Assembly (NCBI RefSeq): GCF_900100015.1
Contig: NZ_FNDD01000016.1
Coordinates: 62,873-126,872, forward strand
Origin: Vibrio xiamenensis
Lineage (GTDB): Bacteria > Pseudomonadota > Gammaproteobacteria > Enterobacterales > Vibrionaceae
Direction of reading: 5' to 3'
DNA length: 64,000 nucleotides
Positions 52,512-61,792 of the stretch are shown here, piece after piece. Under the pieces are notes generated by a model that was not told the DNA's origin, ran no database searches, and saw only the letters and a program-made list of their open reading frames with translations. A program made the position numbers and the translations under genes. Position 1 is the first letter of the stretch. Each line of letters starts with the position of its first letter.

Positions 52512-53196
52512 CTTATTTTGGCCAACGCTTTCGCAAGATTCTCAAAGTATAAAAAGAGAACTACTTGAAAAAGATTTAGACCTAATAACTGGTTTATCAA
52601 CTAATGACGCAACAGGTATTCTCTTAGATGAGTCTAGACGATTGTATGATCAGGAACAGGCAAGACGATCCACCATAGATAGTAAAGCTGGTGTATATAT
52701 CGCTGTTTCAATCGCACTAATAACAATACTCCTCTCATTGGCTCCAGTAGTCATCAAACTAAAAATACCAGTGAAATTTAATCTTTTAAGTGTATTAGAT
52801 TTACTCACAATTGCAGTATTCATGTTGGCATTAACTATATTGGTTAGGTGCGTCATGTGGTCTCACAAAGCACTTAAAGTTTCACCTTTCCACTTATTAA
52901 ACTGGAAAGAGTTAATAACGCATAACAACACCAAAACATTACAACTGCAATTAGTGAAAAAATTGTTGAGTACTTTGCGGAAAAACTACGATTTAACTAA
53001 TGACACTGTTACTTGTGTAAAGATGGCTCATGCATTATTAACTAGCGCAATGTTTTGGTTGATTGCTGGAATACTAATACAAACAATTTCATATTTTTTC
53101 TATGGATATGGATTTGGCGATGTTGGAGATGTACCAAACAAAGATTCACTTAGTCCCATTATTAATATTTTCAATATCAAATCAGAGTTAGTTTGA
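52501..53196 (+). CDS. Three-TM membrane protein of the graspetide operon
   Basis: A 231-aa protein. ATG 52501 lies inside the end of the ligase gene; a GTG at 52489 is possible. A polar N-terminal part leads to RRSTIDSKAGVYIAVSIAL and two adjacent membrane helices (about residues 60-80 and 95-118), a cytoplasmic loop, and a third helix (SAMFWLIAGILIQTISYFF). The ID.KAG motif before the first helix resembles the membrane modules of some nucleotide-signal effectors and SLATT-like proteins. It could export the peptide, confer immunity, or be a membrane effector controlled by it. It is clearly part of the operon. Confidence 0.65.
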   Translation: MNLDLFWPTLSQDSQSIKRELLEKDLDLITGLSTNDATGILLDESRRLYDQEQARRSTIDSKAGVYIAVSIALITILLSLAPVVIKLKIPVKFNLLSVLDLLTIAVFMLALTILVRCVMWSHKALKVSPFHLLNWKELITHNNTKTLQLQLVKKLLSTLRKNYDLTNDTVTCVKMAHALLTSAMFWLIAGILIQTISYFFYGYGFGDVGDVPNKDSLSPIINIFNIKSELV

Positions 53197-53729
53197 ATTT
53201 CGAATTTGAGCTACGCCCCGACTACCGTATTTTAAAGCCTTAGACAACCGCGAGAACCGTTGTTTTTCATTAACATAAGGAGGGCCTTATATCAATACTA
53301 TTGGTCGTTATGGCAGTTGTTATCACAGTAAACTTCAAGCTCTCTATGAGGTTTCCGTTGCTCGCTTTTGGGAGTTTTCTGTCACTGTCTTTCCGTTGGT
53401 AGACATGAACAAAAGTACGGTGATTTCAATGCCGCTGATTTGCCACTGAGTAATTACGTTAACACCGAATGGGGCACAAATGATTCAGCTCAGATCAAGC
53501 TGAATCGAAGATGGACATTTCCGTGTCAGCGCAATTGTTAATTTAGCAATTTATGAATTAGATCAGGTATAGCAAGCTCGCTAGATGAAGTTTTCAGTCT
53601 AAGTGGTGCAACTCAGTATTGGAAAAGCTTGTAGTCTTCGTAACACGATCCCCAAATTTGGGGTCGTACTTAAACTGAACAGATGGTCTTTTTGTGAATG
53701 AATCAAATCTACAACTGTAAATTCGTTTC
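53197..53729. other. Decayed intergenic region
   Basis: About 533 bp. The plus strand around 53471-53570 still reads EWGTNDSA and, in another phase, DGHFRVS...NLAIY. It resembles the relic at 55355-55450 (EWGSSEP, DGQKRVS...NLAVYG). Both look like remains of one duplicated gene. No intact gene is present. Confidence 0.45.
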
Positions 53730-54608
53730 CTAATCCTCAAAATTTACATGAACACTGCCAAGCGAACCGAAATGACCACGAACCTTTATTGGAGGCGCAG
53801 CCGGTACAGGTCCAACTACAGCCCCTGTCGTCACCCATTCACCAGCTTTTAAAGCGTAACCTCGCTTTTGCAAATGATTCGCGAGCCAAGTTATCGAATT
53901 GAGCGGATCTCCCATTACGTTCTTACCTAAATTTTCACCCACTTTCTTATCATTCATATATCCGGTTACCATAACATTTGCCAGTTCTATATTTTGCCAA
54001 TCTTTTATAGGAGGACCATAAACAAAACCGAAGTTACCCCCATGATCTGCTGCAAACTGAGGTAAACCAGATTTAACCGGGCCTTGGGTATATCGCGTAC
54101 CAACAGGTTCTATCGCTAAATGCATGCTACCGATTGCTGCTTTTACCTCTTCTTTACTATAAGGCTCTTGTCGAGACGGTAGTGTTTCAGCCATTCTAAA
54201 AGCAAATTCAAACTCAAAGCCGTACAGTGTTGGAGAACCATTGTTTATGGTCTGGGGTTCAGGATGTGCCCACTGTGAGAATAGTGGTCCTGAAACTGGC
54301 TCACTAACACCAGCCTTTTTCATGAGATCGTCACTGGTAATCGCAATTTTCCAGCCTATAAGAGGAATACCAATATTTTTAATAATTTGGTCTTGAACTA
54401 TATAACCTTCTTCTAATGTGTTCGGTTTTACCATGTTTGGTAATTCAATAAGTTCATTCTGCTTTCTCGCTGAAATAAGTAGTTTTGCGGCTTCCTCTGC
54501 CTGTGACTTGGTAAATGGTTTTTTCTGATTTCCAACTAAAACTTCATTCGCATTTGAGATATTAAAAATTAAAATGCATATAGATGCCAAAATCATTTGT
54601 TTCTTCAT
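53730..54608 (-). CDS. 2-keto-4-pentenoate hydratase-like protein with signal peptide
   Basis: A 292-aa protein of the MhpD/fumarylacetoacetate-hydrolase fold. Family marks are GYIVQDQIIKN, GWKIAITS, SGPLF, YGFEFEFAFRMA (metal ligands E.E), LAIEPVGTRY, DHGGNFGFVYG, and GDPLNSITWLANHL with LKAGEWVTTGAVVGP. Relatives work in the cytoplasm in meta-cleavage pathways. This one starts with a Sec-type signal (MKKQMILASICILIFNISNA) and so is probably periplasmic, with an unknown substrate. It stands alone, without other ring-cleavage genes. Confidence 0.82.
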   Translation of the reverse strand: MKKQMILASICILIFNISNANEVLVGNQKKPFTKSQAEEAAKLLISARKQNELIELPNMVKPNTLEEGYIVQDQIIKNIGIPLIGWKIAITSDDLMKKAGVSEPVSGPLFSQWAHPEPQTINNGSPTLYGFEFEFAFRMAETLPSRQEPYSKEEVKAAIGSMHLAIEPVGTRYTQGPVKSGLPQFAADHGGNFGFVYGPPIKDWQNIELANVMVTGYMNDKKVGENLGKNVMGDPLNSITWLANHLQKRGYALKAGEWVTTGAVVGPVPAAPPIKVRGHFGSLGSVHVNFED

Positions 54609-54873
54609 AGAATTACCGACTAACTAACACTAAATTTGATATAAGTATATTCCAAACGCAGACGACCTGAAATCAATCATAAGTATCGCTAGTGATAATT
54701 TTTGATGAAAATAGGGGGGATGGAACGCGTTTTTTAGACACTGGATTTTGTAAGTGAATAGCCACTGAATCATTAGATATATATATATCTAATGAATGGT
54801 CAACGTTAGACATATTGAACCATTAACAGAGTTTGGACAAAGGCTTGTTTGCATTACACAGTTGATACTGTAT

Positions 54874-55251
54874 TCAGTTATTAAGCAGGTACCATTTAGC
54901 CTTTTGTTCCGTGAAGAAGTTTAATTCTTCAGTTGGAGTAAAGGGTGTATCAAGCAACCCTAGACTGAAAGAAATTTTACCTTCATTAAAACTATCTCCA
55001 GATTTATGCCACTGAAGAGGAGAACCACATTTTTTGCAAAACGTTCGTTGAGTATCAAGAGATGAATTGAAAATACCGATGGTTTCTTGACCAATCCATC
55101 GAAAAGAATCCAGTGCAACAACACCATATGATGCAAATGCTGCCCCATGCGATTTTTTGCACATATCACAATGGCAATGTATTACTTGTTCAATTTAACC
55201 GTTAATTTCAAAAGAAACGGAACCACACAAGCAACGCCCATAATACTTCAC
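54874..55251 (-). pseudogene. GFA/CENP-V-family protein gene with one nonsense codon
   Basis: From a GTG at 55251 the frame reads KYYGRCLCGSVSFEING, then TAA (55195-55197, codon 19), and goes on in the same frame as IEQVIHCHCDMCKKSHGAAF, RTFCKKCGSPLQW and KWYLLNN. These are the zinc motifs of glutathione-dependent formaldehyde-activating (GFA) proteins. A single change, for example AAA to TAA, explains the break. Restart at the ATG before CKKSHG would lose three zinc cysteines, so the product is probably inactive. Confidence 0.8.
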
Positions 55252-55974
55252 TGATCCACCTTCATTTATTTGCAGCCTTTAGTGACGCTAATTCATTACT
55301 AAAATTTGGTCAAACTATACTCAAACAAAATGAGAGCAAAGTGCGTCGCAAAAAGGAATGGGGCAGTTCCGAGCCAGATGTTCGAGGTCAACCTGGCACG
55401 TTGATGGACAGAAACGTGTCAGTGAACTTTCTAATTTAGCTGTATACGGATAACTTCAAGTATCGCAAAAGCGAGCACCTCAGAACCTGGTGATAAAACT
55501 TACCAAGCCAATGATTACTCGCTCAACAACAATCCAAACGGCGAAATGTAAGTATCGACAGTATTTCTGGGACAGCGGAAGCAAACGGACTGATATTCTA
55601 CGATGACATCGTCAAGTATATGAAAGAGTAGCCAAAGCCAGATATCGATTCATTTATCCTTTGGAACCTTTTACTTCAAAACTGCTGTGTACCAAGCAAA
55701 CGTTCATCATCACCAAAATACGTAGTTTAGGAACAGACAAATGGTCGCAAAACCAACTTGTGACTTAAATCACATTTTTAGCCAATAATTGCCAATTCGC
55801 TCGAAGTTCAACAAATCAAATTCACTACCCGTTTAGTTAAAATAATTAACCCTTCTTATAAAGAAGCCAACAATACAGCATTTTTAACTAAACAAAGTCA
55901 TTCAATTCGCCAATCCAAACTGATTTCTATTGCTGGTAAAGTAACCGGATTTCTTATTATTTGGACATTCATAC
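55252..55974. other. Decayed region before the type VI effector module
   Basis: About 720 bp without an intact gene. It contains the relic at 55402-55631 and an AT-rich stretch (55730-55970) that probably holds the promoter of the effector operon. Confidence 0.45.
55471..55631 (+). pseudogene. 3' remnant of a decayed gene
   Basis: The plus strand reads ASTSEPGDKTYQANDYSLNN and NPNGEM, then after a frame change VSIDSISGTAEANGLIFY and DDIVKYMKE before TAG at 55629. The pieces clearly come from one coding sequence that has lost its frame. Further upstream DGQKRVSELSNLAVYG (from 55402) may belong to it. The family is not recognised. Confidence 0.5.
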
Positions 55975-56430
55975 ATGGGGTTATCATCTGAGCTCGGTTC
56001 TACGCTAAACCTGATTTCCAGAATTGGTTGGGTCTGTGAAATTCATCCTGAAGGTAACCGACTGAAACTCGATTTTGAGGGCAACCCTTATGGACAGCCG
56101 ATTTGGGGATCGATTGGTCGGTCATTTAGTCGCGCTGAAATCCACGCTGCGATCGATAACCAGTTAGATTGCCGGATTGATTTTCTGGCTGGCGATATTG
56201 ATCTGCCTATCCTGCGCAACATCTATTTTTCTCTGCTTAGCGATCAAGAGATCACGTTGAAAGCCAAACGTGTGGTGCTCGAAGGTGATGAATCGGTACT
56301 GATTCAATCAGGGAAAGCTCAAACACTACATCAGGCCCGAAGTGGTCGTGTTGCTACATCAGCAGAGCAAATCAGTAATAGCGCCGACAAAACGGTCAAG
56401 ATCCAAGGTCAACGTATTGATCTTAACTAG
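55975..56430 (+). CDS. Type VI secretion accessory protein (DUF6484-like)
   Basis: A 151-aa soluble protein (MGLSSELGSTLNLISRIGWV). It shows a small beta domain with LDFEGNPYGQPIWGSIGRSF and LPILRNIYFS. The C-terminal VRSGRVATSAEQISNSADK-like tail and the place 30 bp before a PAAR-like effector gene match DUF6484 proteins, which are encoded with type VI effectors and may help load them. The assignment rests on pattern and context. Confidence 0.6.
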   Translation: MGLSSELGSTLNLISRIGWVCEIHPEGNRLKLDFEGNPYGQPIWGSIGRSFSRAEIHAAIDNQLDCRIDFLAGDIDLPILRNIYFSLLSDQEITLKAKRVVLEGDESVLIQSGKAQTLHQARSGRVATSAEQISNSADKTVKIQGQRIDLN

Positions 56431-56460
56431 CTCAAATTAACTATTTGTGAGAAAACTAAT

Positions 56461-59400
56461 ATGTCAGTTACCATCAATGCTAACGGCCTAAGTATCGTTC
56501 ACCAAGGGTCAGAAGGCGAAGCCAATGCTTCTCTCCCTGATGTGTGTAAAACTCAATGTGGGCCGGCGGTTGTGCCGATCCCTTATGGTAACAACGCTAA
56601 GTCTGCCGATTTGGCTGACGGCACCACGACTGTGTTTGCTGATGGTGGTAATAGTATCGCCATCGATGGCAGCAAATTTTCCCAAAGTACCGGCGATGCT
56701 TCTGGCGATAAGAAAGGCATTGTCTCCGGTACCATTGAAGGGGAAGCTCAGTTCGTCACTTCTTCGCCTACCGTCATCATCGAAGGTAAAGGTGTCGCAC
56801 GCCATTCAGACCAGATGACCATGAATAAAGCTAATACCATGTGTTTGGGAGTGCAGAACCCTTCGGTTAGTGTTGAAGAATCGCCCGCAGAACCATCACA
56901 AGTTGATATCAAAGTGCGCTACCCAAATGGCACCTTGCTGACCAATGCGCCATTCCAGTTAACGGATGAATCCAGTGCCGCCTTAGGCGACGGTACGCTG
57001 TGTGAACAAGGCAAAGGCAGTGTGGATGGATTGCAGCCGGGCAAAGTGAAGCTCCAAGTTGCAGAGAGTAATGATGCGTTTGTCGTTGCTCCAAAATTAC
57101 GCACCAATCCGTATTATCGTGAACAGTTACAAGACCAAGACTTTTTTGATCTCGCCAGTAAAGGCCAGCAGACTTTTTGGCAACCGCAGCGCATCGCCTC
57201 GTCGATGATGGGCTGGGGTAGTATGGGTAAAGATCTCACCACCGATCGCTACTTTCACGAGATGCTGCAGTTAGAAACTCAAGCCTACTTTGCGAAGGGC
57301 CACCCCAGTTATGAACTGGATAAGATTGGTTATGCGGCAATTCAAGATATTGCTGAGCAAACTACCGCATCAATCGATACAGTGGTAGTGTATACCCTGC
57401 CGATGATGGTCGAAGAAGGCGATATTCTCTCGGTATTGTTTCGCTTAGCCCCCCATGAAACAACCGATCGCATGCTGGCTTATATGCGCGCCAGAGGCAA
57501 AGGTAATCCGCAAAGTTATCTGAGCGACTATGATTGGGATACCACCAAAAAGCAGATGACCAATACCCTGCAAGACCTGCTAAGTAAAGTCACCAGCCGA
57601 ATAGAAACCTTAGCCGAAGAAGCGCGACGGTTGAATTACACCTACCTCTCTGCTGATATCTTTGATGCCCATATTTCGGATCTCAACGCGTATATCAAAG
57701 GCTTACCCGACCGAGTCGCCGAATCATTTTCTCGCCTAGCGGACAAAGCGCAGAATTTGCTGGTTGACGTTTCTAACGTTCAGGTCATTAAAGCCCATGA
57801 TAATGTGTACTCGGCGGAAGCCGGTGTCGTCGAAGCGGTTGTCAATACCACCGCCAACGTGGATATAGTCGACCCCTACCTCAATGAGGAGCCGGGAAGC
57901 ATAGTCAATGTGCAGCCGATTTATCCGGTACGTTACGGCTACGCGAATTTCTTTGACGAAGTGATGCCAGCGCAAGCACCACCGAGTATGACAACAATGA
58001 GCAGCGCCACGGGGCTAAAAGACACCGGGGGCTATCTACTTCGTCTTTTACGTGAAGGCTGGATATATATCAAAGAAGAGAGCGATGAAGAGAACGCGCC
58101 TTTTCATATATTCAAATATGCGCAAACCCAAACCCCAACAGGCGTGATTGAGAAGTTTGAAAGATACGTTTTTACCAATCAAGAAAACGCTCAAGGCGGC
58201 CTAACGCTGGATACCACATCGGGCTCAACCTTCTATCCTTTTGCGTTTGTGACGCCAAAGGCGAAAAAAATCTCCATCGTTTACTCTGAGCACCAATGGT
58301 CTTCCGCTCTCATTGACAACATGAACAGCGATGAAACGTTGCGTCAAGAAGCCATGCAGCAAGTGGATTTGAGTTCGCCACAAACCGAGTTTAGCCAAGC
58401 GGCGACGAAAGAGAACCTCAGTTCCTTGGTCGAGGAATATCGTAATAACGATAAGAAATGGTTGCTATCCGAAGTCTCAAATGAAGACGATACATATGCG
58501 CCCGATGCACTTAGAATTTATAAGAATTATTCCCTGTCCGCCGACGGCCTTATTGAATCACTCCAAAAGAGTCATTACGAACAAAAAAATGGAACACTCG
58601 TCGCCCTGTTTGATCCCATTGGTAGACAAACAGATTTAGCTTTCGCTATGAGTCTTATTACAGCAAAGCAGAAGTCTGATGAAGCAAAGACCTTTTACCC
58701 TGCTTCTATCGGAACAATTATCAATAAGATGAGAGAAAAAGGCTCTGCAGATGTTGTCGAGCTAATTAATGAGAATGTTGATACTGATGCTTTAGATGCT
58801 TTCACTAAAAAAAGTGATATGAAAAAAGCTAAGAATAAACAATCCCTCGAACTCCTGTTAGATTTATATGCACAATTTGCCTACAAGGACTTGGCAGACG
58901 GAACTATAGGTTCTCTTGATAATTATCTTAAGATGTTTTTTGATGCCGAAAATGTGACCTCAGCCGATGCAGTTAACGAAGCGGAAAAACTCTCATTGAT
59001 CACTCAAGGCTTATTCGAAAGTCTCAGTTCTAATGAAGAGGGGCAACGAGTCCTTGTGGAAATGATTAACTCAGCATACGAGAATGATCAAGGGATCGCC
59101 GATTCCAATAACATCGCTTATATTGTGTTTGAATCCCTAAAAAAATTCTTTTTGCAATGCCAAGAACAAGTGGATTGGCACATTGCTGTAAAAAACCTCC
59201 CTATTGTTTTTGGAAAGCTTTGGGCAGAAGCAAAAGCTGGGGCGAAATATGGTGGAAAGATAATTAATCAAAGCAAAAACCACCTAGCAGCAAAAGCACT
59301 TTCCAAGCTTGTTGATTCATTTATCCCTATATTTTTTGAAAAAGTGTACGGCATCATAGAAACTGGAAATACAGTAAGAGTTTCAAGGCAGCGCCTGAGC

Positions 59401-60786
59401 GAGGCATTAACTCAAATAATAGATTCTGGCGGTAAGAATAGCAGCAAAATTACGAGCTCGATGCGACAACTATCTAGAGCTAAGTCTATGTTTGGTTGGG
59501 CAGAGGATCAGAAACATACTCGTTTGGCAGGCTATATTGAACAAGCGGAAATAAAAGTTATTTTTGAGCATGGTGAATATAATGGGCGCATCTCGACAAT
59601 TAAGGCCCCAACTGACTTTTTCAGTATGGGCGCTGACGCTGCATTAGCTGGGGTATCTTGGTACTTCAACTTAATGAGCTTGTATGATGTCTATGCACAA
59701 GGTGATGTGGATTCAGCGGACCCTTTGAGAAATACATTTTATATGTATGAAGACATGAAAATGCTGGGAGCTCTATCAGCATTTCTTGTTGATACTGCGG
59801 CACTATCAAGAGCTGGGCTAATTTTTAGTAACAAATACATTCTCGAATCGAGTACATCACATCTTGCACAGAGGCTTCTCCCCAAGTCGACTTCGGTTTT
59901 GAAAACTCTCGGCCTTTGGGCTGAACGTAAAGTCTTTGCGAGGCTTACCGCAGGCGCTAATGTGGCGATGGTTTTCGTGTCTTTAAGTGATGCTTATGAA
60001 AGCTATGAAAATGGCAATACTGGAGAAATGCTAGGACACCTTACCATGGCAACAGGCTCTTTGATGCTTGCTGGTGGAGCGGCATACACCTTCAGCTCAA
60101 TCGGTTGGGCGATGGCCTTTGGCTTTTTTGCTTTTGCGATAATTGTAATTGGCGGAGTGTTAGTCTGGTTGTACAGCAAAAGTCACTTTGAACAACTTTT
60201 GTCTAGTTGTTTTTGGGGTAGAAATAAGCGCTATGCATTTTGGTATTTTGAATCTGGGGGAGAGCTAAATATTAGAAGCAGGCTAGATATGATTCAACGC
60301 TTTTATGATAAAAATGAATTTAAATTTGCATATTCTATTGAAGTTCAAGAGTTTATGAATTTTTTGATTAAACCTTCAGTAAAAGTTGAAGAGGATAATG
60401 GTCTCTTTAGCGGCGTCTCTAAATACAAATTCTCTTTTACCCTGCCTAACTTTGTTTGGAAGGTCTCTGAAGTTGTGGCTTCGATACATAAAAAAGTTAT
60501 CAATCCATACCAGCAAAAGCCTCAGGCATACGACTACGAATTCAATGAACAAGCAACTAAAGCCTTTTCGAATGCGATATCAACTGCAATGAATAACAAT
60601 GAAAGTCATATGATAAAAGATGGCACGCTAACCCTAACATTTGAAGTTGAAATGGAGGAAGATTGTGTCCTTCATTGGTATTATCAGCCATCACCAAATC
60701 TGGTAGTCCCTAAGAGAAGTTTAAGTGATCATGGTAAGATAACCAAAACTTTCCTTGGAATGAGAAACAACGACTTAATCAACTAA
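56461..60786 (+). CDS. Type VI effector: PAAR-like (DUF4150) N-terminus and VasX-like membrane toxin
   Basis: A 1441-aa effector carried on the type VI spike. Residues about 1-135 are a DUF4150 PAAR-like domain (NANGLSIVHQGSEGEANASL, DVCKTQCGP, RHSDQMTMNKANTMCLG). A linker domain follows. Residues about 520-640 contain LLRLLREGWIYIKEE and AFVTPKAKKISIVYSEHQW, as in VasX/BTH_I2691-type toxins. The C-terminal half is helical with a strong hydrophobic block at about 1195-1242 (SLMLAGGAAYTFSSIGWAMA, GFFAFAIIVIGGVLVWLYS), expected to make a pore in the target membrane. Base use turns markedly more AT-rich after about 58450, which suggests that the toxin part was exchanged. Two immunity genes follow. 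Confidence 0.82.
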   Translation: MSVTINANGLSIVHQGSEGEANASLPDVCKTQCGPAVVPIPYGNNAKSADLADGTTTVFADGGNSIAIDGSKFSQSTGDASGDKKGIVSGTIEGEAQFVTSSPTVIIEGKGVARHSDQMTMNKANTMCLGVQNPSVSVEESPAEPSQVDIKVRYPNGTLLTNAPFQLTDESSAALGDGTLCEQGKGSVDGLQPGKVKLQVAESNDAFVVAPKLRTNPYYREQLQDQDFFDLASKGQQTFWQPQRIASSMMGWGSMGKDLTTDRYFHEMLQLETQAYFAKGHPSYELDKIGYAAIQDIAEQTTASIDTVVVYTLPMMVEEGDILSVLFRLAPHETTDRMLAYMRARGKGNPQSYLSDYDWDTTKKQMTNTLQDLLSKVTSRIETLAEEARRLNYTYLSADIFDAHISDLNAYIKGLPDRVAESFSRLADKAQNLLVDVSNVQVIKAHDNVYSAEAGVVEAVVNTTANVDIVDPYLNEEPGSIVNVQPIYPVRYGYANFFDEVMPAQAPPSMTTMSSATGLKDTGGYLLRLLREGWIYIKEESDEENAPFHIFKYAQTQTPTGVIEKFERYVFTNQENAQGGLTLDTTSGSTFYPFAFVTPKAKKISIVYSEHQWSSALIDNMNSDETLRQEAMQQVDLSSPQTEFSQAATKENLSSLVEEYRNNDKKWLLSEVSNEDDTYAPDALRIYKNYSLSADGLIESLQKSHYEQKNGTLVALFDPIGRQTDLAFAMSLITAKQKSDEAKTFYPASIGTIINKMREKGSADVVELINENVDTDALDAFTKKSDMKKAKNKQSLELLLDLYAQFAYKDLADGTIGSLDNYLKMFFDAENVTSADAVNEAEKLSLITQGLFESLSSNEEGQRVLVEMINSAYENDQGIADSNNIAYIVFESLKKFFLQCQEQVDWHIAVKNLPIVFGKLWAEAKAGAKYGGKIINQSKNHLAAKALSKLVDSFIPIFFEKVYGIIETGNTVRVSRQRLSEALTQIIDSGGKNSSKITSSMRQLSRAKSMFGWAEDQKHTRLAGYIEQAEIKVIFEHGEYNGRISTIKAPTDFFSMGADAALAGVSWYFNLMSLYDVYAQGDVDSADPLRNTFYMYEDMKMLGALSAFLVDTAALSRAGLIFSNKYILESSTSHLAQRLLPKSTSVLKTLGLWAERKVFARLTAGANVAMVFVSLSDAYESYENGNTGEMLGHLTMATGSLMLAGGAAYTFSSIGWAMAFGFFAFAIIVIGGVLVWLYSKSHFEQLLSSCFWGRNKRYAFWYFESGGELNIRSRLDMIQRFYDKNEFKFAYSIEVQEFMNFLIKPSVKVEEDNGLFSGVSKYKFSFTLPNFVWKVSEVVASIHKKVINPYQQKPQAYDYEFNEQATKAFSNAISTAMNNNESHMIKDGTLTLTFEVEMEEDCVLHWYYQPSPNLVVPKRSLSDHGKITKTFLGMRNNDLIN

Positions 60787-60803
60787 TTGAAGTAAGACCT
60801 AAC

Positions 60804-61757
60804 ATGAAACCGAAAGTAAACACTGCATTAACTAGAGATAAGAGCGGTATCAATAAACTCATTGAGATAAAAAATGAGTGCTTAGATGAAATTGAACTAG
60901 TACCGTTAGAGGATCCACATGAGCCAATTATGTCGGTAAATGATCGTATTCTAACGATTAGAAATGGCATGCATAACTATCGATCACATTATGTACTACC
61001 TATGCTAATTGGCTTCTGGTGCTTTCTTTTTTTTATAGCTTCTGATCTTGGCCCAAATTCAGGAGAAATAGAGTATGCTCGCAGTAATTTAATTGAGTAT
61101 AAAACAGACACTAATTCTTTTAGTTTAGATTCTTTTAGTTTAAATCGGTATAATTATTTTAATACAATGTTAGGGAAAGATTTGAAGGGTGGTATATTAA
61201 ATTATGTAAAAGCTGTACATCTATATGGTACTGAAACACAGAAACGTATGCAGAAAGAACGTTTATTCATAATTGTAGTACTGCTTGCCATATCGATAGC
61301 AATTACATATTGGTATATTCGCTTTCGAATTATGGCGTATATCTTTTTTGATAGAAAAAGGCAAATTGTTTACACATGGCGTAAGGGACGTGTGGCTGCC
61401 TGCCGTTTTGAAAATATAGGTTTTCGCGAAGAAACACTTGGTTTAAGGCTATTTTTATATGGCGAAAAGAAAAAAACAGAGAATGGATATACCTATAAAG
61501 AAATGGAGTTTCTCATCCAACCTTCTGAGGCTATGTATTTCAATCAAAAACGAGACAATACCCTTCTACTAACCCAATTATTTTCTTTTATGGACCAAGG
61601 AAAACAAGCTGTGATTAAGGGCGCTAGCTTTGAAAGGAAGCTTCCGAAAACATGGCAAGCAAGAGACAAGCAGCCAGCAGATTTTGATGCAAGGCTAGAT
61701 GAAATCTTAAATCGCGAGCATGAACTGCCAGATTTATACCTCAAGCGGTTTATCTAA
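60804..61757 (+). CDS. DUF6708-like immunity protein 1
   Basis: A 317-aa membrane protein 17 bp after the effector gene. Two membrane segments at about residues 64-84 (YVLPMLIGFWCFLFFIASDL) and 150-172 (FIIVVLLAISIAITYWYI) enclose a periplasmic loop, and a cytoplasmic domain begins YIFFDRKRQIVYTWRKGRVA with ACRFEN. This matches DUF6708 proteins found behind VasX-type effectors. It would block the pore of the cognate toxin in the producer's inner membrane. It is AT-rich like the toxin half. Confidence 0.75.
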   Translation: MKPKVNTALTRDKSGINKLIEIKNECLDEIELVPLEDPHEPIMSVNDRILTIRNGMHNYRSHYVLPMLIGFWCFLFFIASDLGPNSGEIEYARSNLIEYKTDTNSFSLDSFSLNRYNYFNTMLGKDLKGGILNYVKAVHLYGTETQKRMQKERLFIIVVLLAISIAITYWYIRFRIMAYIFFDRKRQIVYTWRKGRVAACRFENIGFREETLGLRLFLYGEKKKTENGYTYKEMEFLIQPSEAMYFNQKRDNTLLLTQLFSFMDQGKQAVIKGASFERKLPKTWQARDKQPADFDARLDEILNREHELPDLYLKRFI

Positions 61758-61792
61758 GATGTCCGGTTAGTCTTTTTACATGTGAGAGGAAT

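Noticed and set aside
53197..53729. Integron attC site or gene cassette
   Set aside because: No attC core sites or paired R/L boxes were found; the region is better explained as decayed coding sequence.
56509..57107. Overlapping ORFs inside the effector gene (both strands)
   Set aside because: They are shadows of a strongly supported 1441-codon gene with recognisable domains.
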